From: Asaia bogorensis
Lineage (GTDB): Bacteria; Pseudomonadota; Alphaproteobacteria; Reyranellales; Reyranellaceae
Assembly: GCA_945889625.1 (NCBI GenBank)
Contig: CAMDCE010000003.1
Coordinates: forward strand, 62,001 to 126,000
Length of the DNA stretch: 64,000 nucleotides
Reading direction: 5' to 3'
In this document: positions 36,746 through 45,738 of the stretch, in pieces
Numbering within the stretch: position 1 is the first letter of the stretch
Layout of the letters: every line of letters starts with the position of its first letter
The notes under the pieces: model-generated
Database searches by the model: none
Told to the model about the DNA's origin: nothing
Seen by the model: the letters and a program-made list of their open reading frames with translations, nothing else
Translations under genes and position numbers: made by a program

Positions 36746-38251
36746 ATGGACGGCGAACGCACCGCAGGCGCCACCTCCTCTCGCGACGCTCTCGAGAAGG
36801 GTCGCGTTGGAATCATCGACGTCGGCTCGAACTCGATCCGCCTCGTCGTCTACGAGCGGGCAAGCCGTGCGCCGCTGCCGGTCTTCAACGAGAAGGTATT
36901 GTGCGGGCTCGCCCGCGGTCTGGACGCCACCGGCCGGCTGAGCCCGGCCGGTGTCGAGATGGCGCTAGCCAACATCGACCGGTTCTCGGCGCTGGCGCAA
37001 AACATGAAAGTTAAGTCGCTCGACCTGCTGGCCACCGCGGCGGTCCGCGATGCCGTCGACGGTCCCGACTTCATGCGCGAACTCGAGCGGCGCCCCGGCA
37101 TCAAGGCCCATATCGTGAGCGGCCAGGACGAGGCGCGCTTTTCCGGCTTCGGCGTGTTGTGCGGCATGCCCGATGCCTCGGGCGTCATGGGCGACCTGGG
37201 CGGCGGCAGCCTGGAACTGGTGGCGCTGGGGCACGCCGGCATCGGCGCCTCGAGCACCCTGCCGGTCGGGCCGCTGCGGCTCATGTCGTCGGGCAAGGGC
37301 GATCCGAAGAAAGCCATCATCGACGCCGTTGAAAGCGTGCGCTGGCTGCGCGAGGAAACCGGCAAGACCTTCTACGCCGTGGGCGGCGCCTGGCGTTCCT
37401 TCGCGCGGCTTCATATGGAGCAGGCGGGCTATCCGCTGCACATCATCCATCACTACGACATCGCCGCCGACGAGGCGCGCGCCGTGGCGCGGCTGATCGC
37501 GGTGCAGAGCGCCAAGTCGCTGGAGAAGATGCCGGGCGTGTCGCGCCGGCGTACCGACACGCTGCCACTTGCCTGCCTGGCGCTCGACCGGCTGCTGGCG
37601 GCGCTCAAGCCGCGCAACGTGGTGTTTTCCGCCTTCGGCCTGCGCGAGGGCTTCTACTATTCGCGACTGAGCGAAGACGAGCGGGCGCGCCATCCGCTGA
37701 TCGCCTTCGCCGAAGAGCAGGGCGCGGGCTGGCGGCGTTTCGATCTCTCGCCGATGGAGATCTTCGACTGGCTGACGCCGGTCTTCACCGGCGAGAGCGA
37801 AGCCGATCGCGTACTGCGCATCGCGGCCTGCCATCTCAGCGACATTTCGTGGAACGACCACCCCGACTATCGCGCCGAGCAGGCCTATATCCGCGTCCTG
37901 CACCTGCCGGCGCCAGGCATGAGCCATCGCGAGCGGGCCGTGCTCGCCATGACGCTCACCTATCGCTACAAGAGCGACCCCAAGTCGGCGTCGATCGACA
38001 CCGCGCTCCGGCTCTCCGACAGCAAGGGCAGGGGCTTCGCGCGCCGTCTCGGCGCCTGCCTCAGGCTGGCCTATAACCTGAGCGGCGGCGCGCCGGGCCT
38101 GCTGCCCAAGATCCAGCTCCGCCGCACCGATCGAGATCTGCGTCTGATCGTTCCGACCGAGCTGAAGCGCAGCCTGGGCGACATCACCGCCCGCCGCCTC
38201 GAAAGTGCCGCCGAGACCTTCGACCTCAAGTCGGTGATCGTTTCGGCCTAG
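36746..38251 (+). CDS. ppx: Exopolyphosphatase/pppGpp phosphatase family (Ppx/GppA)
   Basis: A 501-residue Ppx/GppA protein with an actin-like ATPase fold. Conserved are IIDVGSNSIRLVVYE (residues about 23-37), the ATAAVRDA helix with the catalytic Glu region IVSGQDEARFSG, and GDLGGGSLEL. The C-terminal HD-like region is present, making it the long bacterial form. It hydrolyses polyphosphate ends and possibly pppGpp. The last 46 codons are repeated in diverged form at 38918-39057. Confidence 0.95.
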   Translation: MDGERTAGATSSRDALEKGRVGIIDVGSNSIRLVVYERASRAPLPVFNEKVLCGLARGLDATGRLSPAGVEMALANIDRFSALAQNMKVKSLDLLATAAVRDAVDGPDFMRELERRPGIKAHIVSGQDEARFSGFGVLCGMPDASGVMGDLGGGSLELVALGHAGIGASSTLPVGPLRLMSSGKGDPKKAIIDAVESVRWLREETGKTFYAVGGAWRSFARLHMEQAGYPLHIIHHYDIAADEARAVARLIAVQSAKSLEKMPGVSRRRTDTLPLACLALDRLLAALKPRNVVFSAFGLREGFYYSRLSEDERARHPLIAFAEEQGAGWRRFDLSPMEIFDWLTPVFTGESEADRVLRIAACHLSDISWNDHPDYRAEQAYIRVLHLPAPGMSHRERAVLAMTLTYRYKSDPKSASIDTALRLSDSKGRGFARRLGACLRLAYNLSGGAPGLLPKIQLRRTDRDLRLIVPTELKRSLGDITARRLESAAETFDLKSVIVSA

Positions 38252-38327
38252 AGGCGAAGTTCGCTATGCTGGGCGAAGCGGCACCCACGCCTGAACGTGG
38301 ATGCCGCAAATCGGGAGGAACAAGATC

Positions 38328-38900
38328 ATGAGCGCCCAACCTCATGCGCACGGCAGTACACGCATATTGAGCGAACTGCCGTTGCGGCTTCATCACAATG
38401 CCTATGTCTGCGCCGATCAGGAGAGGACGCGGCACTTCTACGAAGACATCATCGGACTACCGCTCCTCGCAACGTGGATCGAAGAAGGCGAGTTCCCGGA
38501 GTTTCCCGGCAAGAAGATGTCCTACATTCACACCTTCTATGGGATCGGTGACGGCGGTGCGCTCGCGTTCTTCGAGTTTGCAGATTCCGGGGCGGCCGCT
38601 AGATACAGGGCCCGGCAACAGCCAACCTTCGTGCACATCGCTTTGGCGGTGAGCGAAAGGACCCAGGAAGAGATTCGGCGACGCCTTGTCGCAGAGAACG
38701 TCCCCGTCCGTGAGCGGGACCATGGCTACTGCAAGTCGATCTATGCCTCGGATCCTGACGGTCTCCTCGTGGAGTTCACTTCCGATCCTCCCGATGTTGA
38801 CCGGATCAACGTTTGGCAGCGCGACACGGCACACGCGACGCTGAAGCGCTGGGCCGCTGGCGACAGGAAGGTTAACAACAAGATCCGCCCACATCGTTGA
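38328..38900 (+). CDS. VOC/glyoxalase superfamily protein inserted behind ppx
   Basis: A 190-residue vicinal-oxygen-chelate protein. The LHHNAYVCADQERTRHFYEDIIGLPL opening gives the first metal ligand and beta-alpha-beta unit. HIALAVS and a final YASDPDGLLVEFTSDPP supply the later ligands (His, Glu). The ATG at 38328 has GGGAGG nine bases before it, so it is preferred to the ATG at 38301. Base composition looks less GC-rich than neighbours, and the gene sits between the ppx 3-prime end and a copy of it, suggesting acquisition by recombination. Confidence 0.82.
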   Translation: MSAQPHAHGSTRILSELPLRLHHNAYVCADQERTRHFYEDIIGLPLLATWIEEGEFPEFPGKKMSYIHTFYGIGDGGALAFFEFADSGAAARYRARQQPTFVHIALAVSERTQEEIRRRLVAENVPVRERDHGYCKSIYASDPDGLLVEFTSDPPDVDRINVWQRDTAHATLKRWAAGDRKVNNKIRPHR

Positions 38901-38917
38901 CGGGCGCGCGGAGTATT

Positions 38918-39057
38918 TCCAGCTCCGCCGCACCGAGCGCGATCTGCGTCTGATCGTTCCAACCGAACTCAGGCGCAGCCTGGGTGACATCACTGGCCGC
39001 CGCCTCGAACGCGCCGCCGAGGCCGTCGAGCTCAAGGTAGTGATCGCGATCACATAG
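38918..39057 (+). pseudogene. Diverged duplicate of the ppx 3-prime end (fragment)
   Basis: This stretch reads QLRRTERDLRLIVPTELRRS... to a TAG, against QLRRTDRDLRLIVPTELKRS... at the end of ppx (38112-38251). By hand the two 140-base segments differ at about 22 positions, roughly 84 percent identity, with no gaps. Many of the changes are in third positions, as expected of sequence that evolved under coding constraint. There is no start or upstream ppx sequence, so it is a gene remnant. The remainder to 39210 has no gene. Confidence 0.85.
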
Positions 39058-39169
39058 CGCCTGGGCCTGTACCCGAAGCAGTGCCCGGGGGCACAATATT
39101 GTTGCGAGTGGGGAGTGGTGGGATTTCGGGACGAATCGCAAATAGTATAGATGCCATCGGAATTCGAGG

Positions 39170-39189
39170 CGTCCCGACGGGTCGGGACG
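39170..39189. repeat. Perfect 20-base palindrome, hairpin near the end of rnd
   Basis: cgtcccgac-gg-gtcgggacg forms a 9-bp stem with a two-base loop, 22 bases downstream of the rnd stop on the minus strand. There is no T tract, so it is at best a weak or Rho-assisted terminator, or an mRNA-stabilising hairpin for rnd. Confidence 0.45.
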
Positions 39190-39210
39190 ATTGGGACACC
39201 TTGAGAGGAC

Positions 39211-40368
39211 CTAGCTCTGGATCGGGACGGGAATGAGGTTGGCCTGGTCGCCCGAGAGCGCCAGCGCCACCCGGCCCTCGATCAGGTCGACGGCGTCGGC
39301 GCCGAACACCTCGCGGCGCCAACCCTGCAGGACATGAACGTCGCGCTTGCCGGCCGCCAGCCGGTCGAGTTCGTCGGCGTTGGCCACCAGGCGCGCGGCG
39401 ACGCCGGCCTTCTCGGCCTTGAGCCGCAGCAGGGTGCGCAGCAGATCGACGACGGCGCCCGGCGCGCGCAGCTGCTCGGGCGCCTTGTCGCGCGTCGGCA
39501 GGTCGGCCTCGGGCAGGCTGCGCGCCCGCTCGACAGCCTCCATCAGCTCGCGGCCCTGCCAGCCTTCGGCGAAGCCGCGGCCGAGGCCGCGCGTGGCGGC
39601 GAGATCCTCGATCGTCTTGGGCGCATGGCTGGCGATTTCCAGCAGCTGCTCGTCGCGCAGCAGTCGCTGGCGGGGAATGTCGATGCGCTGCGCCGTGCGC
39701 TCGCGCCAAGCCGCGACCTCCTTCAGGATCGCCAGCAGCCGCGGCGAGGCGCCGCGCGGCTTCAGCCGCCGCCACGCCTGCTCGGGATCGGCCCGGTAGG
39801 TCGCCGGGTCGTTCAGCACCGCCATTTCCTCGGCGATCCACGGCAGGCGACCGCTCTTTTCGAGCTGGCGCCGCAGTTTCTCGTAGACCACACGCAGGTG
39901 CGTGACGTCCGACAGGGCGTAGGTGATCTGACGCTCGCTGAGCGGCCGGCGGCCCCAGTCGGTGAAGCGACTCGACTTGTCGATCTTGGCCTTGGCGAGC
40001 TTGGTGGCCAGCGATTCGTAGGAGGCGGCCTCGCCGTGGCCGCACACCATGGCGGCGACCTGGGTGTCGAACAGCGGCTGCGGCACCTGGGTCATGCGCA
40101 GGTAGAAGATCTCGAGGTCCTGGCGGGCGGCATGGAAGACTTTCAGGACCTTGGGATTGGCCATCAGCTCGTCGAGAGGCGCCAAGTCGATGCCTTCCGC
40201 CAGCGCGTCGATGGCTGCGGCATCTTCCGGGCCCGCCACCTGGGCCAGGCAGAGCTTGGGCCAGTAGGTGCGCTCGCGCATGAATTCGGTGTCGACGGCG
40301 ACGAATTCGGTCCCGGCCAGAGACTTGCAGAACGCGGCCAATTCGTCCGTCTTGGTGATGAGCTTCAT
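39211..40368 (-). CDS. rnd: Ribonuclease D
   Basis: A 385-residue DEDDy 3-prime exonuclease that trims tRNA and other stable RNA. Acidic residues lie in [10 protein letters not shown] (Exo I), [11 protein letters not shown] (Exo II) and [13 protein letters not shown] (Exo III with the Tyr). An HRDC domain occupies about residues 205-285 ([15 protein letters not shown]). The start at 40368 replaces a 36-codon unneeded extension, giving [14 protein letters not shown]. It is divergent from aspS, with 125 bases between the starts. Confidence 0.94.
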   Translation of the reverse strand: MKLITKTDELAAFCKSLAGTEFVAVDTEFMRERTYWPKLCLAQVAGPEDAAAIDALAEGIDLAPLDELMANPKVLKVFHAARQDLEIFYLRMTQVPQPLFDTQVAAMVCGHGEAASYESLATKLAKAKIDKSSRFTDWGRRPLSERQITYALSDVTHLRVVYEKLRRQLEKSGRLPWIAEEMAVLNDPATYRADPEQAWRRLKPRGASPRLLAILKEVAAWRERTAQRIDIPRQRLLRDEQLLEIASHAPKTIEDLAATRGLGRGFAEGWQGRELMEAVERARSLPEADLPTRDKAPEQLRAPGAVVDLLRTLLRLKAEKAGVAARLVANADELDRLAAGKRDVHVLQGWRREVFGADAVDLIEGRVALALSGDQANLIPVPIQS

Positions 40369-40493
40369 TGGCGGCGATCTATAGCGGGCGGGGCCGTTCC
40401 CGGCAAAGGTGGCGCGACCAAAGGGGCCATTACCTTGACTTGGCGGCGCAATCCGTGCCTTTTGCCGGGCCATCAAAACCCGGACAATGCGTA

Positions 40494-42299
40494 ATGTCTT
40501 CCGTCTACCGAACCCATTCGTGCGGCCAGTTACGGCCGGAACATGTCGACCAGCAGGCCCGCCTTTCCGGCTGGGTCCAGCGCAAACGCGACCACGGCAA
40601 CCTGCTGTTCATCGACCTGCGCGATCACTATGGCGTGACCCAGGTGGTGGTCGACGTCTCGAGCCCGGTCTTCAAGACCGCTGAGTCGGTGCGTAACGAG
40701 AGCGTCATCACGGTGAGCGGCAAGGTGGTGGCACGCGATCCCGCCACCGTGAACCCGCGCCTGGCGACCGGCGCGGTCGAACTCGACGCGGCCGAAATGA
40801 CCGTGCAGTCGATGGCCGATCCACTGCCGATCCCGGTCTACATGGAGAACGACACGACGCCGGAGGAGTTGCGGCTGAAATACCGCTTCCTCGACCTGCG
40901 CAAGGACAAGCTGCACAAGAACATCGTGCTGCGCAGCCAGGTCATCGCCAGCTTGCGCCGGCGCATGATCGAGCAGGGCTTCATGGAGTTCCAGACGCCG
41001 ATCCTGACGGCCGACAGTCCCGAAGGCGCGCGCTCCTACCTGGTGCCGAGCCGCCTGCATCCCGGCAAGTTCTACGCCCTGCCGCAGGCGCCGCAGATGT
41101 TCAAGCAGCTCCTGATGGTGTCGGGCTTCGACCGCTACTTCCAGATCGCGCCCTGTTTCCGCGACGAGGACGCCCGTGCCGACCGTGCGCCGGGCGAGTT
41201 CTACCAGCTCGACTTCGAGATGAGCTTCGTGACCCAGGAGGACGTGTTCGCCGCCATCGAGCCGGTGCTGGGCGGCGTGTTCAAGGAATTCGCCGCCTTC
41301 GGCCGCGACAGCCCGCGCAAGGTCACGGCCTTCCCGTTCCCGCGCATTCCCTACGCCGAGGCGCTGCTCAGCTACGGCACGGACAAGCCCGACCTGCGCA
41401 ATCCGCTTCGGATCGTCGAGGCGGGCGAGGTCTTCGCCGGCTCCGACTTCAAGGTGTTCGCGGGCATCGTGGCGTCGGGCGGCGTGGTGCGCGCCATCCG
41501 CGCGCCCAAGGCCGGCGGCCAGCCGCGCAGCTTCTTCGACAAGCTCAATAGCTGGGCGCAGTCCGAGAGCAAGCCGGGGCTGGGCTACATCGTGCTCGAA
41601 GGCGGCGCGGGGAAGGGGCCGATCGCCAAGTTCGTCGCCGAGGAGCGGCTGGCCAAGCTCAAGGCGCTGACCGGTGCGGTGGATGGCGACGCGGTGTTCT
41701 TTGTCGCCGACAAGGCCGAGGCGGCATGGAAGTTTGCCGGCCTGGTGCGCACGCGGGTTAGCCAGGAGATGGGTTTGGTTGCCGAGGGCGAGTTCGCTTT
41801 CTGCTGGATCGTCGACTTCCCGATGTTCGAGTACGACGACAAGGCCAAGAAGATCGACTTCAGCCACAACCCCTTCTCGATGCCGCAAGGCGGGCTGGAG
41901 GCGCTGGAGACGCAGGACCCGCTGACCATCAAGGCCTGGCAGTACGACATCGTGTGCAACGGCATCGAGCTCTGCTCGGGCGCAATCCGCAACCACAAGC
42001 CCGACATCATGTACAAGGCCTTCGGGATCGCTGGTTACAGCCGCGAGGAAGTCGAGGCGCGCTTCGGCGGCATGCTGAACGCCTTCAAGTTCGGCGCGCC
42101 GCCACACGGCGGGGCCGCGCCCGGCGTCGACCGCATCGTCATGCTGCTGGCCGACGAGCCCAACATCCGCGAGGTCATCACCTTTCCGATGAACCAGCAG
42201 GCCGTCGACCTGATGATGGATGCGCCGACCGAGGTGCTGCCCGAGAAGCTGCGCGAGTTGCACATCGCATTGCGGCTGCCGCCGCCCAAGAAGGACTAG
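40494..42299 (+). CDS. aspS: Aspartyl-tRNA synthetase, probably non-discriminating
   Basis: A 601-residue bacterial-type class II AspRS with an N-terminal OB-fold anticodon-binding domain (about 1-110), the core with motif 2 [20 protein letters not shown], the GAD insertion, and motif 3 [14 protein letters not shown]. In the OB-fold the segment [11 protein letters not shown] has His where discriminating enzymes such as E. coli have Leu (RDLG). That His is a mark of non-discriminating AspRS, which also charges tRNA-Asn and relies on GatCAB. This reading is inference from one residue. The ATG at 40494 gives the usual [13 protein letters not shown] start. Confidence 0.96.
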   Translation: MSSVYRTHSCGQLRPEHVDQQARLSGWVQRKRDHGNLLFIDLRDHYGVTQVVVDVSSPVFKTAESVRNESVITVSGKVVARDPATVNPRLATGAVELDAAEMTVQSMADPLPIPVYMENDTTPEELRLKYRFLDLRKDKLHKNIVLRSQVIASLRRRMIEQGFMEFQTPILTADSPEGARSYLVPSRLHPGKFYALPQAPQMFKQLLMVSGFDRYFQIAPCFRDEDARADRAPGEFYQLDFEMSFVTQEDVFAAIEPVLGGVFKEFAAFGRDSPRKVTAFPFPRIPYAEALLSYGTDKPDLRNPLRIVEAGEVFAGSDFKVFAGIVASGGVVRAIRAPKAGGQPRSFFDKLNSWAQSESKPGLGYIVLEGGAGKGPIAKFVAEERLAKLKALTGAVDGDAVFFVADKAEAAWKFAGLVRTRVSQEMGLVAEGEFAFCWIVDFPMFEYDDKAKKIDFSHNPFSMPQGGLEALETQDPLTIKAWQYDIVCNGIELCSGAIRNHKPDIMYKAFGIAGYSREEVEARFGGMLNAFKFGAPPHGGAAPGVDRIVMLLADEPNIREVITFPMNQQAVDLMMDAPTEVLPEKLRELHIALRLPPPKKD

Positions 42300-42320
42300 G
42301 GATGGTGGTTTTCGTGCGAA

Positions 42321-42349
42321 TTGACTGAATCTATAAGATCTAGTATATT
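42321..42349 (+). promoter_or_regulatory. Sigma70-type promoter for the lipoprotein gene
   Basis: TTGACT (42321-42326), a 17-base spacer and TATATT (42344-42349) form a near-consensus promoter in an AT-rich island after aspS. Transcription would begin near 42356, after the ATG at 42352, so that upstream ATG cannot be the start and translation should begin at 42382. Confidence 0.65.
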
Positions 42350-42381
42350 CAATGGGTTATTTTAATTTCATAAAGAAAACT

Positions 42382-42924
42382 ATGAGCTCTCCCCGGCTCT
42401 CCGCTCTGCTGCTGTCTCTGGTTCTCGGCGCCTCGTTGCTGGCTGCTGGCTGCGCTGCGCCGGTCGCCGTGGCGGTGGCAAGCTACGGCGCCGACGGCGC
42501 CCTGCTGGTGGGCACCGGCAAGACCTCGGGCGATCACATGGCGTCGATGGTGTCCAAGAAGGACTGTGCCCTGTGGCGCATCCTCCGCGGCCGCAAGATC
42601 TGCAATGACCGCGACGGCGAGCGCGATCCCTACGACGTGAACTACAGTGAGCCCTACCGCTCGGTGAGCGAGGATGGCGTGCAGTACGGCCCGCCGTTGC
42701 GCGCTGCGCCGGATGCCCCGGCTGCGAGCTGGGATGCGGCCGTCTACAAGACTGCACCCAGCCAGCCGGCGCCGGTGGCCCCGGCCGAGCCAGTGACCGC
42801 CGTTGCCGATGCCGCGCCGGCTCCCGAACCCGTGATCGCCGCGCCGGCCGCGCCCAAGCCCAAGAAGACGAAGGGCCGCTCGGTCAAGAAGCCTTCACGA
42901 GGTCCGGCGGCGCCTGCCCCTTGA
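42382..42924 (+). CDS. Putative lipoprotein with Pro/Ala-rich tail
   Basis: A 180-residue protein with a lipoprotein signal: hydrophobic LSALLLSLVLGASLL and lipobox LAAGC, lipidated at C24. A small domain follows with two cysteines (KKDCALW ... RKICNDRD), then a tail from about residue 105 rich in Ala, Pro and Lys that could span or bind the cell wall. The start is fixed by the promoter at 42321-42349. Its end overlaps the convergent hydroxyacid dehydrogenase gene by 41 bases. Family not recognised. Confidence 0.75.
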   Translation: MSSPRLSALLLSLVLGASLLAAGCAAPVAVAVASYGADGALLVGTGKTSGDHMASMVSKKDCALWRILRGRKICNDRDGERDPYDVNYSEPYRSVSEDGVQYGPPLRAAPDAPAASWDAAVYKTAPSQPAPVAPAEPVTAVADAAPAPEPVIAAPAAPKPKKTKGRSVKKPSRGPAAPAP

Positions 42925-43861
42925 GCAGGAAAGCCTCGAGATTGTCGAGCGCCTTGAAGCCCATCGCGTTGCGCGTTTCCGTCGTTGCCGAGCCCATGTG
43001 AGGCAGCAGGAAGGCGTTCTCCAGCCCGTAGTAGCCCTGGTGGATCTTGGGCTCGCCGTCGAACACGTCGATTCCCGCAGCGGCGATCTGCCCGCTCTTC
43101 AGGGCCGCGATCAACGCCTCGTCGTCGACCACGCCGCCGCGCGCCGTATTGACCACGACTGCGCCCTTGGGCAGCTTGCCGAGGCGCTCGGCGTTGACCC
43201 ACTTGCGGGTGGCCGGCGTCATCGGCGCGTTGATCGACAGGAAATCGCAGTGCGCCAGCATGTCGTCGGCGTTGGCGTGGAAGATCGCGCCCCTTTCGTG
43301 GTCGGGCGCCAAGCGGCTGCGGTTGCTGTAGTGAATCTGCATGCGAAAGGCGCGCGCCCGCTCGGCGACGGCCTGACCGATCCGCCCCATGCCGAGAATG
43401 CCCAGCCGCTTGCCGGTGACATGCACCCCCATGAGCTGCGTCGGCGTCCAGCCGACCCAGTTGTGGGTCCTGAGCATGGTGGTGCCCTCATGGGCGCGCC
43501 GCGCTGCGCCGAGCAGGCAGAGCAGGGTGATGTCGGCCGTGGCATCCGTCAGGACGTCCGGCGTGTTGCTGACCATGATATTGCGCTTGGCAGCCGCGCC
43601 GACATCGACATGCTCATAGCCGACCGAAAACGTGGCGATCATGCGGATCGACGCCGGCAGGCCGGCCATGGTCTCGGCGTTGAGGGGATCGCCGGCGGCG
43701 CACATGATGCCGTCGCAGCCCTCCGTCGCCTTGATCAGCGCCGGACCGTCGTAAAGCCGGTCTTCGAGGTTGAGCACGGCATCGAAACTGGCAGCCAGGC
43801 GGGCTTCGACGGCGGGCGGAAAGTGCCGGGTCGCCAGGACACGAGGTTTGCGCTTCGTCAT
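42884..43861 (-). CDS. D-2-hydroxyacid dehydrogenase (glyoxylate/hydroxypyruvate reductase type)
   Basis: A 325-residue NAD(P)-dependent dehydrogenase. The nucleotide loop is LGILGMGRIG. The catalytic Arg lies in NTARGGVVDDEAL, the Glu in FDGEPKI and the His in LLPHMGSAT. It most resembles the GyaR/GhrB-like D-glycerate dehydrogenases. The start at 43861 was chosen from MTKRKPRVLATRHFP; the 88-codon extension upstream is unlikely. It probably interconverts glyoxylate/glycolate or hydroxypyruvate/glycerate in central metabolism. Confidence 0.9.
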   Translation of the reverse strand: MTKRKPRVLATRHFPPAVEARLAASFDAVLNLEDRLYDGPALIKATEGCDGIMCAAGDPLNAETMAGLPASIRMIATFSVGYEHVDVGAAAKRNIMVSNTPDVLTDATADITLLCLLGAARRAHEGTTMLRTHNWVGWTPTQLMGVHVTGKRLGILGMGRIGQAVAERARAFRMQIHYSNRSRLAPDHERGAIFHANADDMLAHCDFLSINAPMTPATRKWVNAERLGKLPKGAVVVNTARGGVVDDEALIAALKSGQIAAAGIDVFDGEPKIHQGYYGLENAFLLPHMGSATTETRNAMGFKALDNLEAFLLKGQAPPDLVKAS

Positions 43862-43974
43862 AGTCGTTACTCTCCCTGTGCAGCCCTGCCGCAGGCGAAC
43901 ATTCTGGAAATCGCCGCGCATGGATATTACGCTTAGGCGCCCGGCTACAAGGCCTAGCCCCCTGTCATTGTCCG

Positions 43975-44841
43975 TTGACCACGCATAGTTTTCGCCGTTC
44001 TCGCGTCCAAACTGCGGTCCCATTCGCCGCCGTCTGCGCCATCCTCTTGCTGGTCCTGTGGATAAGCAGGGTCGCCGAGGCTCAGCAGCAGCCCGAAGTC
44101 GTCCTGGTGCCGCATCGGGCAACATATGACATGAAACTATCGGTGGCCCGCGCCAACAGCGGCATCGTCGAGGTGAGCGGCCGCATGGTCCTGGAAACCG
44201 TCGATTCCTGCGATGGCTGGGAGGTCAAGCAGCGCATCAAGCTCGCCTTCCTGCGCAATGACGGCGAGGAATTCGAGACCGATTCCAATTTCTCGAGCTA
44301 CGAGTCCAAGGACGGTCTGGAGCTGCGCTTCAGCGTGCGCAACGCCCAGAACGACGAGGTCGACGAAGAACTGCGCGGCCAGGCCGATCTCGAAGCACCG
44401 GGCGGCAAAGGGCGGGCGAGCTTCAGCCTGCCGGAGGTGCGCAGCTTCGAGCTGCCGGTGGGCACCCTGTTTCCCACCACTCACCTCGCGTTGGTCATCA
44501 GGCATGCCCGCGAAGGTGACAAATCCGTGTCCTACAAGGTGTTCGACGGCGCCCGCCTTGACGGCGCGTTCCAGGTGAACGCGGTGATAGGTCGCCCGCC
44601 ACGGCCCACCGCCGGCGCGCCGCCGATGCGGGGCGACCTCAGTTTGTTGCGCAACCAGCCGGCTTGGGGCGTCCGATTCGCCTTCTTCGCCAATGGCGAT
44701 CAGGGCGCCCAGCCCGAATACGAGCTGGCGCTCGATCTGCTGGCCAACGGCATCGCCCGCTCGATGCTGCTCGACTATGGTGATTTCGCCGTCGACGCCC
44801 GTCTCATCCAACTGCAAGCCCTGCCGAGGCCGAAATGCTGA
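43975..44841 (+). CDS. EipB (DUF1849) family envelope protein, first of a tandem pair
   Basis: A 288-residue periplasmic protein read from a TTG start (no ATG or GTG fits), with a signal peptide ending near AEAQ (residues 33-37). The mature domain begins LVPHRATYDMKL, the DUF1849/EipB pattern, and has VDSCDGWEVKQRIKL. C79 and the C-terminal C288 match the two cysteines that form a disulfide in Brucella EipB, a protein needed for envelope integrity. Its stop overlaps the start of the second paralogue by seven bases. Confidence 0.82.
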   Translation: MTTHSFRRSRVQTAVPFAAVCAILLLVLWISRVAEAQQQPEVVLVPHRATYDMKLSVARANSGIVEVSGRMVLETVDSCDGWEVKQRIKLAFLRNDGEEFETDSNFSSYESKDGLELRFSVRNAQNDEVDEELRGQADLEAPGGKGRASFSLPEVRSFELPVGTLFPTTHLALVIRHAREGDKSVSYKVFDGARLDGAFQVNAVIGRPPRPTAGAPPMRGDLSLLRNQPAWGVRFAFFANGDQGAQPEYELALDLLANGIARSMLLDYGDFAVDARLIQLQALPRPKC

Positions 44842-45641
44842 CCAGCCGTGTCCTCCCGCTCGCTGTGCTCACCGCTTCGATCGCCGTCCCGGCGATGGCG
44901 CAGGACTTTCAGCCACATCGAGCGGCCTATTCGGTCGCCATGCTGAGCCATGGCAAGCCGAGCGGCGGCACGCCCGGCACCTACGCCTACGAGCTGCGGC
45001 TGACCTGCGAGGGCTATGTCGTGAACCAGCGCATGCGCCTGGAGGTCGGGGCCGGACGCGCCGCGATCGTGAGCGAACAGCAGTCGCAGATGACCGAAAG
45101 CCGCGACGGCAAGAAGCTGCATTTCGAGCACCGCAACATCGCCAATGGGCGGCAGACCAGCCTGGTGAAGGGCGATGCGACGCTCGACAACGACGGCCGC
45201 GGCCAGTCGCGCTTCGCCGAGCCGGAGGGCCAGTCCGTGGCCTTGCCGGCCGGCACGATGTTTCCCATGGCGATCTCGCGCGCCACCCTGCAGCACGCCA
45301 AGGCGGGCGACGGCGGCTTCGACACCCTGTTCTTCTTCGGCGAGAAGGTGAAGGCGCCGCAGGCGGTCAATATCCTGATCCCCAAGGTGCCCAAGCGGCT
45401 GGCCGATCTGGCGATCCCCGACGGCGCCGATGCTCTCGTCCAGGGTCGCTCGCGGATCTACTACCGCGGCGGCTTCTTCGATTCGGGCGCCAGGGGCCAG
45501 GGCGAGCAGGCGGCCTTCGAGATGAGCAGCCTCACGCTCGACAACGGCATCGAACTCTACGGCACCCACGAAGAGGGCGAGAGCGGCATCGAATACCGCA
45601 TCACGCGCCTCGAGCCGCTGCCCCGGCCGAATTGCAACTAA
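44835..45641 (+). CDS. EipB (DUF1849) family envelope protein, second of a tandem pair
   Basis: A 268-residue exported protein with a signal peptide (LPLAVLTASIAVPAMA, cleavage after A22). The mature sequence follows the same plan as the upstream protein: FQPHRAAYSVAML, then LTCEGYVVNQRMR with C58, and ends LPRPNCN with C267. The conserved cysteine pair, the similar length and the seven-base overlap show an old tandem duplication, with strongly diverged sequence. It probably acts in the periplasm with its partner. Confidence 0.82.
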   Translation: MLTSRVLPLAVLTASIAVPAMAQDFQPHRAAYSVAMLSHGKPSGGTPGTYAYELRLTCEGYVVNQRMRLEVGAGRAAIVSEQQSQMTESRDGKKLHFEHRNIANGRQTSLVKGDATLDNDGRGQSRFAEPEGQSVALPAGTMFPMAISRATLQHAKAGDGGFDTLFFFGEKVKAPQAVNILIPKVPKRLADLAIPDGADALVQGRSRIYYRGGFFDSGARGQGEQAAFEMSSLTLDNGIELYGTHEEGESGIEYRITRLEPLPRPNCN

Positions 45642-45642
45642 G

Positions 45643-45738
45643 GCGCGATGACCTTCAGTTGACTCACGCGTCGGCCCAGCACGGGCGCCGCTTCGCTGCG
45701 AGAGCTGGGCCGACGCGAAATGCCAAAGTCATCACGCT
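45643..45738. repeat. Intergenic palindromic repeat between convergent genes
   Basis: The 96-base gap is nearly all one imperfect inverted repeat. The inner arms CGCGTCGGCCCAGC (45667-45680) and GCTGGGCCGACGCG (45704-45717) are perfect over 14 bp. The outer arms, gcgcgatgacctt and its near-complement ending agtcatcacgc, extend the pairing to both edges. It could end transcription of both flanking genes and looks like a dispersed palindromic element. Confidence 0.7.

Noticed and set aside
40530..42263. 577-codon minus-strand frame opposite aspS
   Set aside because: Antisense shadow of a certain housekeeping gene.
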